DNA from: Sphingomonadales bacterium
GTDB taxonomy: Bacteria; Pseudomonadota; Alphaproteobacteria; Sphingomonadales; Sphingomonadaceae
Reading direction: 5' to 3'
Length of the DNA: 64,000 nt
Assembly: GCA_028868535.1 (NCBI GenBank)
Contig: JAGWUH010000016.1
Span: 1 to 64,000 of the forward strand
Shown here piece after piece: positions 58,897 through 64,000 of this stretch. Below the pieces are notes generated by a model, which searched no databases, was not told the DNA's origin, and worked only from the letters and a program-made list of their open reading frames with translations. How positions within the stretch are numbered: position 1 is the stretch's first letter; the number at the start of each line of letters is the position of its first letter. A program made the translations under genes and the position numbers.

Positions 58897-59799
58897 TCAC
58901 GCGCTGCTGCGCAGGTCTTGCGCGAGGGCCGCGCGTTCACTGCCACCGGCCCGATGGTCGTGGACCAGATGATCCCCGCCGAGCCCGTCCTTGCCGGGGC
59001 CATCGCCCAGCGGAATGGCGCTGCGCCGCGCGGCGGCAGTGGCGGCGATGAGCCGGGCCTGCTCATCGACCTCGAAGCGCTGCCAGCCATCGCGCGCCAG
59101 CTTCTCCAGCGGGCGGTAGCGGACCTTGTACTGCATGCGCGCCGAACCATCGACCCAGTAGCCCAGATAGACGTAAGGCAGGCCTTCGTGCGCGGCACGG
59201 CGGATATGGTCAAGGATGATGTAGTTGCCGAGGCCGGAGCGGCCCGGATGGTCGGGCTCGTAGAAGGAATAGATCATCGACAGGCCGTCGGCCTGGCGGT
59301 CGGTCAGGCAGGCGCCGACCAGCCGGCCGGGGACGCCGTCGCGCGACGGTTCGCGGTATTCGACGATGAAGGTGGTCACCGGGGTATGTTCGACCATGTC
59401 CGCGAAATCGACTTCGTCCATGGCCGCCATGCCGCCACCGGGATGGCGCGCGCCGAGATAGCGCTGCAGCAGTTCGAATTGCTCCGCCGTCGACCAGGGC
59501 TGGCACAGCGTGGCCACCAGGTCGGCGTTGCGGCGCAGGTTGCGCTTCTGGGTGGACGATGCCTCGAACTCGCCGGCGACGACCCGGACGGACACGCACG
59601 CCGCGCAATCGATGCACGACGGGCGATAGGCGACCGTCTGGCTGCGCCGGAAGCCGATGCGGCTCAGCGCGTCGTTCAGCGAATCGGCGTGCGGCCCCTT
59701 CAGTTCGGTGAACACCTTGCGTTCGCTGCGGCCCGGCAGGTACGGGCACGGCGCCGGGCTCGTCACGAAGAAACGGGGAAAGCGAACCGGGGCAGTCAC
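58897..59799 (-). CDS. bpt: Aspartate/glutamate leucyltransferase (Bpt)
   Basis: 300-residue aminoacyl-tRNA-protein transferase that attaches leucine to proteins with N-terminal Asp or Glu, marking them for ClpS-ClpAP degradation (N-degron pathway). It starts in the family way, [26 protein letters not shown], with cysteines of the [13 protein letters not shown] motif, and has [22 protein letters not shown] and [22 protein letters not shown]. The GTG at 59799 gives this start; an upstream GTG at 59895 adds atypical residues. The last 45 residues extend past the usual family end. Confidence 0.93.
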   Translation of the reverse strand: MTAPVRFPRFFVTSPAPCPYLPGRSERKVFTELKGPHADSLNDALSRIGFRRSQTVAYRPSCIDCAACVSVRVVAGEFEASSTQKRNLRRNADLVATLCQPWSTAEQFELLQRYLGARHPGGGMAAMDEVDFADMVEHTPVTTFIVEYREPSRDGVPGRLVGACLTDRQADGLSMIYSFYEPDHPGRSGLGNYIILDHIRRAAHEGLPYVYLGYWVDGSARMQYKVRYRPLEKLARDGWQRFEVDEQARLIAATAAARRSAIPLGDGPGKDGLGGDHLVHDHRAGGSERAALAQDLRSSA

Positions 59800-59973
59800 G
59801 GGCGGCAGGGTCCTCTGGCGCGGCGCATCCGGAAGGATGACCGTCTCCAGGGAATATGCATGGCGCGGCCAAAAGGTAAAAGCCCCCTTAACCACATTTC
59901 ACGGTAAATCGGCGACTATCTGGCCGCAGCCGGGCCGATCTGCCCCGTTTCGGCGCAGGCCGGGCCGGGCCGA

Positions 59974-61284
59974 TTAACCCCGGCGCAGCGAGCGGCCCGA
60001 CTTGCGGCCCGAGATCGTCATCACCTCGTAGCTGTAGCCGTGCTCGTCGAGATCGTGCAGCAGCGCCTCGTAGGCATCGTGGTCCCGGATCTCGTACTCG
60101 ATCTCGGTCTGCGTGCTCTTGGCGGAGAGCACGCCGAAGATGCGCTGGTGCGACACCTCGATGATGTTGGCGCCATTGGCGGTGAAGATGCCCGAGATCT
60201 CGTGCAGCGCGCCGACCTTGTCGTCGAGCAGCACGCTGATCCGCCCGATCTTGCCGGCCCGCGCCAGGTTGCGCAGGATGACGTTGGCCAGGAAGCGCTG
60301 GTCGATGTTGCCGCCCGAAAGGATCACGCCGATGTTGCGCCCGGCGAACTCGGGCCGGTGATGCCCGTTCTTCGCCGGCAGCAGGCTGGCGAGGCCGGTG
60401 GCACCGGCGCCCTCGACCACGGTCTTCTCGATCTCCAGCAGCAGCGAGATCGCTTCCTCGATCTTGGGCTCGGCGACGATGCGCATCTCGTCGACCAGCT
60501 CCATCACCACCTGCCGCGTCAGCCGGCCGGGATCGACCACGGCGATGCCCTCGGCGATGGTGTCGCCGCCGCCGCGCGCGGTCTCGTGGTTCTTCAGCAA
60601 GTACATCGCCGGGTACTGGTTCGACTGCACGCCGATGACGCGGACGTCGGGCCGCAGGCCCTTGGCCGCGATCGTGCAGCCCGAGATCAGCCCGCCGCCG
60701 CCCACCGGCACGACCAGCGTGTCGATTTCCGGCGCGTCCTCGAGCATCTCCAGCGCCACCGTCCCCTGGCCGGCCATGATCATCGGATCGTCGAAGGGGT
60801 GGACGAAGGTCAGCCCGCGCTCGATCTCGAGCTTGCGGGCATGGCCATAGGCTTCCTCGAACGAGTGGCCGTGCAGCACGACGTTGGCGCCGTGGCCGCG
60901 CGTCTGCTGCACCTTCACGATCGGCGTGTGCGTCGGCATGACGATCGTCACCGGGATGCCCAGCCGCCCGCCGTGGTAGGCGAGGCCTTGCGCATGGTTG
61001 CCGGCGGAGGCGGCGATGACGCCCTTTGCCCGGGCCGCGGCGTCCATCGTCAGCAGTTTGTTGAGCGCGCCGCGTTCCTTGTAGGCGGCGGTGAACTGCA
61101 GGTTCTCGAACTTCAGCCAGACGTTCGCGCCGGTGATCGCCGACAGCGTCCTCGAATGCAGCGTCGGCGTGCGCACGACATTGCCCGCCAGCCGCGCCGC
61201 CGCCGCGCGCACGTCGTCGATGCCGATCACCGCGCTGGCGGGATGGAGCGGACTATGGGCTGCGGTATCAACGGCATCGGTCAT
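59974..61284 (-). CDS. ilvA: Threonine ammonia-lyase
   Basis: 436-residue PLP enzyme that deaminates threonine to 2-oxobutanoate, the first step of isoleucine synthesis. The PLP lysine is Lys69 (FTAAYKERGALN), ASAGNHAQGLAYH follows, and the phosphate-binding glycine loop is VPVGGGGLISG. A single C-terminal ACT domain (about 360-430, GRISVLLDDKVGALHEISGIF) is present, the shorter biodegradative/IlvA-1 type layout rather than the two-ACT-repeat biosynthetic form of E. coli. It is divergent from the HIBADH-type gene with a 78-base spacer. Confidence 0.95.
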   Translation of the reverse strand: MTDAVDTAAHSPLHPASAVIGIDDVRAAAARLAGNVVRTPTLHSRTLSAITGANVWLKFENLQFTAAYKERGALNKLLTMDAAARAKGVIAASAGNHAQGLAYHGGRLGIPVTIVMPTHTPIVKVQQTRGHGANVVLHGHSFEEAYGHARKLEIERGLTFVHPFDDPMIMAGQGTVALEMLEDAPEIDTLVVPVGGGGLISGCTIAAKGLRPDVRVIGVQSNQYPAMYLLKNHETARGGGDTIAEGIAVVDPGRLTRQVVMELVDEMRIVAEPKIEEAISLLLEIEKTVVEGAGATGLASLLPAKNGHHRPEFAGRNIGVILSGGNIDQRFLANVILRNLARAGKIGRISVLLDDKVGALHEISGIFTANGANIIEVSHQRIFGVLSAKSTQTEIEYEIRDHDAYEALLHDLDEHGYSYEVMTISGRKSGRSLRRG

Positions 61285-61362
61285 GGTGAACGCGGCCATA
61301 TACCCGACAGGCGGGCAAGGGAACCGCTTTAAGCCCCGCCCGCGATCGGCTAGGGAGCGGCC

Positions 61363-62262
61363 ATGACCACTGCGAAGCGTGTTTCGATGATCGGGCTCGG
61401 CGTCATGGGCGGCCCGATCGCGCGCCATATCGGCCGCGCCGGCCATGCATTGACGATCTACAACCGCTCTCCCGGGCGTGCCGATCGCTGGCGCGAGGCG
61501 CATCCGGACATCGCGGTGCGTGTCGCCGGCAGCCCGGCCGAAGCCGCCGCCGAAGCGGAAATGGTCATCACCTGCGTCGGCAACGACGATGATCTTGCCG
61601 ATGTCGTGCTGGGGCCGCAGGGCGTGTTCAGCAGCTTGCGGCCGGGTGGGGTGTTCGTCGACCACACCACGGTATCCGCCCGCATCGCCCGCCAGATCGC
61701 GGTCGAGGCGCGCGATCTTCAGGTAAAATGCGTCGATGCGCCGATGACCGGCTCGCAAATCGGCGCGGAGAACGGCACGCTGACGCTGATGTGCGGCGGC
61801 CGGCCCGATGCGATCGAGGCGGCGCGGCCGGTGATGGAAGCCTATTCGCGGCGCATCGTCCACGTCGGCAAGTCGGGCGCCGGGCAACTGACCAAGATGG
61901 CCAACCAGATCTGCATCGCCGGCGCCGTCGCCGGCGTTTCCGAAGCCCTGCGGATGGCGCAGGCGTCGCATCTCGACATGGCCAAGGTCTACGAGGCGAT
62001 CTCGGGCGGCGCGGCGCAATCGTGGCAGATGGACAACCGCTGGGAATCGATGTCCGAGGACCGCTTCGACGGTTTCGGCTTCGCGATCGACTGGATGCGC
62101 AAGGACCTCGGCCTGGCGCTCGACGAGGGACGCGGCCTCGGCGTTTCGCTGCCGGTAACCAGCCTGGTCGACCAGTTCTACGCCGATGTCCAGGCCCTGG
62201 GCGGCGGGCGCCAGGACACCAGTGCCCTGGTCCGGCGGCTGCCGCGGAAAGGCGGCAAGTGA
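61363..62262 (+). CDS. NAD(P)-dependent beta-hydroxyacid dehydrogenase (HIBADH family)
   Basis: 299-residue oxidoreductase. The N-terminal Rossmann motif is SMIGLGVMGGPIARHIGRAG, the signature segment DAPMTGSQIGAENGTLTLMCGG matches the substrate loop, and the catalytic lysine is in SGAGQLTKMANQI. Members oxidise 3-hydroxyisobutyrate, tartronate semialdehyde or similar beta-hydroxyacids. GGGAGCGG precedes the ATG. Its stop overlaps the start of the amidohydrolase-like gene (GTGA), so they are co-translated. Confidence 0.93.
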   Translation: MTTAKRVSMIGLGVMGGPIARHIGRAGHALTIYNRSPGRADRWREAHPDIAVRVAGSPAEAAAEAEMVITCVGNDDDLADVVLGPQGVFSSLRPGGVFVDHTTVSARIARQIAVEARDLQVKCVDAPMTGSQIGAENGTLTLMCGGRPDAIEAARPVMEAYSRRIVHVGKSGAGQLTKMANQICIAGAVAGVSEALRMAQASHLDMAKVYEAISGGAAQSWQMDNRWESMSEDRFDGFGFAIDWMRKDLGLALDEGRGLGVSLPVTSLVDQFYADVQALGGGRQDTSALVRRLPRKGGK

Positions 62263-63302
62263 GGGGCGCGTTCGCGGCGCTCGTCCTGACGCTGCTGCCT
62301 GCACCCGCCGCCGCCGATACGCTGGTCGATCGGGTCAACGGCCTGACGTTCACCGCCGAGGGACGCCTCGACCATTTCACCGGGCTGCTGATCGGCAACG
62401 ACGGGCGGGTGGCGCAGGTGCTCCATGCCGGAGACAAGCGGCCGCGCGCCGATTTCGCGGTGGACGGCCGGCAGCGGACGATGCTGCCCGGGTTCATCGT
62501 TCCGGCGCTGCGGTTGATGCCGGTGGCGCTCGCCGCGATCGCGCCGGCCAGCCCGGGGGCGCCGCTGCCGCCACCTCGGCCGGAAGACCGCGACCTCGCG
62601 CTGGCGACGATCCAGCCGCAACTGCTGTCGCGCGGTGTGACCACCGTCGCCGACGCCGGCACGACGATCGAGGACTGGCAGACCTATCGCCGGGCCGGCG
62701 ATGAGGCGCGCCTGTCGATCCGCATCGTCGCCTATGCCGCCGGCACCCAGGCGATGACGCTGATCGGCGGCCCGCGCCCGACGCCCTGGCTCTACGACGA
62801 CCGGCTCCGCGCGGTCGGCGTGCTGCTCGAAGCGCCGGCCGGCGCCACCCCTGCCGGCGACGTGCAGCTCAAGAACTGGATGAGCCGCGCGGCGATGGAC
62901 CACTTCCAGCCGCTGGTGCGCGCCGACGCCGCCGCGACCCCGGGCGTGCGGGCGGCGATCGAGGAATTGTCGCGGACGTACCAGGGCGACCGGCGCTGGC
63001 GCGTGGAGGCGGCGATCGCCACCGCGCTTCCCGAGCCGCTGGCGGAGATGGCGGCAGGGCTTGATCGCACTGCGGGGCTGCGGCGCTATACCGTCGATGC
63101 TGCGCAACCGATGTTCGCCGAAGGCCGGCTCGGGCGGCTCGCGGTGGGTACCCGGGCCGATTTCGTGCTCGTCGACGCCGATCTCGAACTGTCTTCGGCG
63201 AGCGAGCTGCGCAGCAACCGCGTCGCCGAGACCTGGGTCAACGGTCGCAAGGTCTGGGTCCGGGAAACGGCAGGGCAGGGGGCCGCCGCGGAAGGACGCT
63301 GA
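62259..63302 (+). CDS. Degenerate amidohydrolase-like exported protein
   Basis: 347-residue protein with a signal peptide (MRGAFAALVLTLLPAPAAADT). It resembles YtcJ-type amidohydrolases: VDGRQRTMLPGFIVPAL stands where active enzymes have LPGLIDAHGH, and the C-terminal MFAEGRLGRLAVGTRADFVLVDADLE plus VAETWVNGRKVW is the usual end beta-sandwich. The HxH metal motif after LPGF is absent, and the protein is much shorter than the roughly 550 residues of YtcJ. It is probably catalytically dead or altered. The GTG start at 62259 overlaps the HIBADH stop by four bases. Confidence 0.82.
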   Translation: MRGAFAALVLTLLPAPAAADTLVDRVNGLTFTAEGRLDHFTGLLIGNDGRVAQVLHAGDKRPRADFAVDGRQRTMLPGFIVPALRLMPVALAAIAPASPGAPLPPPRPEDRDLALATIQPQLLSRGVTTVADAGTTIEDWQTYRRAGDEARLSIRIVAYAAGTQAMTLIGGPRPTPWLYDDRLRAVGVLLEAPAGATPAGDVQLKNWMSRAAMDHFQPLVRADAAATPGVRAAIEELSRTYQGDRRWRVEAAIATALPEPLAEMAAGLDRTAGLRRYTVDAAQPMFAEGRLGRLAVGTRADFVLVDADLELSSASELRSNRVAETWVNGRKVWVRETAGQGAAAEGR

Positions 63303-63307
63303 CCGTC

Positions 63308-64000
63308 CTACTCGGCGACGGGCACCCCGGGATCGACTTTCGCGGCCTTGCGCTCGCCCAGCCACATGACCACCAGCGATCCTTCGAACAGCAGCAGCAT
63401 CGGGATCGCCAGCATCAGTTGCGAGGCAACGTCCGGCGGGGTCAATACCGCGGCCAGGCCGACGATCGCGACGATGACGTAGCGGCGCGCGCCGGCAAGC
63501 TGCGTGCGCGTCACCAGCCCGGCGCGGTTGAGCAGCAGCAGCAGCACCGGCAGCAGGAACGAGACGCCGAACACCAGGATGAACTGCATGGCGATGCCGA
63601 GGTAATCGCCGATCGACGGCAGCGCCTGTACCTCCACCCCGCCCTTCATGCCCCCGAAGCCCAGCAGCCAGTGCAGCGCGGTGGGCATGACGACGAAGTA
63701 GGCGAGCGACCCGCCCGCCAGGAACAGCACCGGCGTTGCGATCAGGAACGGCAGGAAGGCGCGCTTTTCGCTGGCATAAAGGCCGGGGGCGACGAACGCC
63801 CAGATCTGGTTGGCGATGACCGGAAAGCTGACGAAGAACGCCGCGAACAGCGCGATCTTCATGTCGACGAAGAAACCTTCGTAGAAGCCGGTGTAGATCA
63901 GCTTGCCCTGGCCGTTGTGGAACGCCGCGCGCAGCGGCTGGACGAGAAGGCCGAAGATATCGTTGACGAAGTACAGGCACACGCAGAACGCGGCGCCCAG
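63308..64000 (-). CDS. tatC: Sec-independent protein translocase TatC (3' part, runs off window)
   Basis: 231 residues of TatC, lacking its N-terminus because the gene continues past the right edge. Visible: FYEGFFVDMKIALFAAFFVSFPVIANQIWAFVAPGLYASEKRAF, with the conserved glutamate and the periplasmic cap, then the remaining membrane helices (LIATPVLFLAGGSLAYFVVMP, FILVFGVSFLLPVLLLLL, YVIVAIVGLAAVLTPPDVASQLMLAIPMLLLFEGSLV). TatC binds twin-arginine signal peptides and forms the translocase with TatA and TatB, which would be expected upstream. It would serve exported proteins such as the Tat-like LD-carboxypeptidase in this window. Confidence 0.96.
   Translation of the reverse strand: MGAAFCVCLYFVNDIFGLLVQPLRAAFHNGQGKLIYTGFYEGFFVDMKIALFAAFFVSFPVIANQIWAFVAPGLYASEKRAFLPFLIATPVLFLAGGSLAYFVVMPTALHWLLGFGGMKGGVEVQALPSIGDYLGIAMQFILVFGVSFLLPVLLLLLNRAGLVTRTQLAGARRYVIVAIVGLAAVLTPPDVASQLMLAIPMLLLFEGSLVVMWLGERKAAKVDPGVPVAE

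Overview
The window is high-GC DNA from an alphaproteobacterium of the Sphingomonadales, most like Novosphingobium or Sphingobium. I infer this from three things. The housekeeping genes are of alphaproteobacterial type (bpt, ilvA, a short ArgC, glnB-glnA, rpsA, tamA-tamB, tatC). There is a textbook EcfG-type general-stress promoter (GGAAC-N17-CGTT). Many genes resemble ones used to break down aromatic, steroid or terpenoid compounds (Rieske oxygenases, a KstD-like flavoprotein, CaiB-type CoA-transferase, SDRs, SnoaL-like proteins). No rRNA, tRNA, CRISPR array or insertion sequence was seen.

Layout. 0-6 kb: signalling. A PAS-PAS-GGDEF-EAL protein, a Crp/Fnr regulator, a small winged-helix protein and a globin-coupled chemoreceptor; two related palindromes (TTACGrTAyCGTAw) lie upstream of the c-di-GMP gene and the chemoreceptor gene. 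5.8-5.9 kb: two large nested inverted repeats of the dispersed-repeat type. 5.9-9.5 kb: LD-carboxypeptidase, a single-domain ubiquitin-like protein, a WYL regulator and a Gfo/Idh/MocA oxidoreductase. 9.6-25.5 kb: mostly catabolic genes (amidohydrolase, DHA2 exporter, CoA-transferase facing an HTD2-like dehydratase across twin ATAATGCATnAT operators, Rieske oxygenase, enoyl-CoA hydratase, KstD-like FAD protein, acyl-CoA synthetase, gloB, GST), with an orphan CheW, an outer-membrane transporter-like protein and a DUF4337 protein between them. 25.6-28.2 kb: rpsA and a second Crp/Fnr regulator.

28.4-32.6 kb: a stress-type operon. A hemerythrin domain runs in frame into a long disordered tail of acidic runs, RGG boxes and five WFGDSEGHSEA-type repeats. 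It is followed by a second hemerythrin, an SRPBCC protein and a zinc alcohol dehydrogenase broken by one missing base. 33-41 kb: nitroreductase, maleylacetoacetate-isomerase-like GST, luciferase-like monooxygenase, then a LuxE-like synthetase and a LuxC-like acyl-CoA reductase, TetR, a second Rieske oxygenase and a SnoaL-like protein. This is the best candidate for an undescribed system: an acid-to-aldehyde reduction module placed with oxygenases.

41-48.5 kb: leucyl aminopeptidase, a lipoprotein, methionine aminopeptidase, then two short-chain dehydrogenase modules with a medium-chain dehydrogenase, a SnoaL-like protein and MarR/GbsR- and TetR-type regulators. 48.6-52.5 kb: an orphan SH3 remnant, argC, a sigma-54 promoter, glnB-glnA with an intrinsic terminator, and a tiny stress membrane protein behind the EcfG promoter. 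52.5-64 kb: tamB-tamA, bpt, ilvA, an HIBADH-type dehydrogenase overlapping a degenerate amidohydrolase, and the 3' part of tatC, which runs off the right edge.

Many starts were moved inward from the longest open frame to a codon with a good Shine-Dalgarno; this is stated where done. Large antisense open frames were treated as high-GC shadows.
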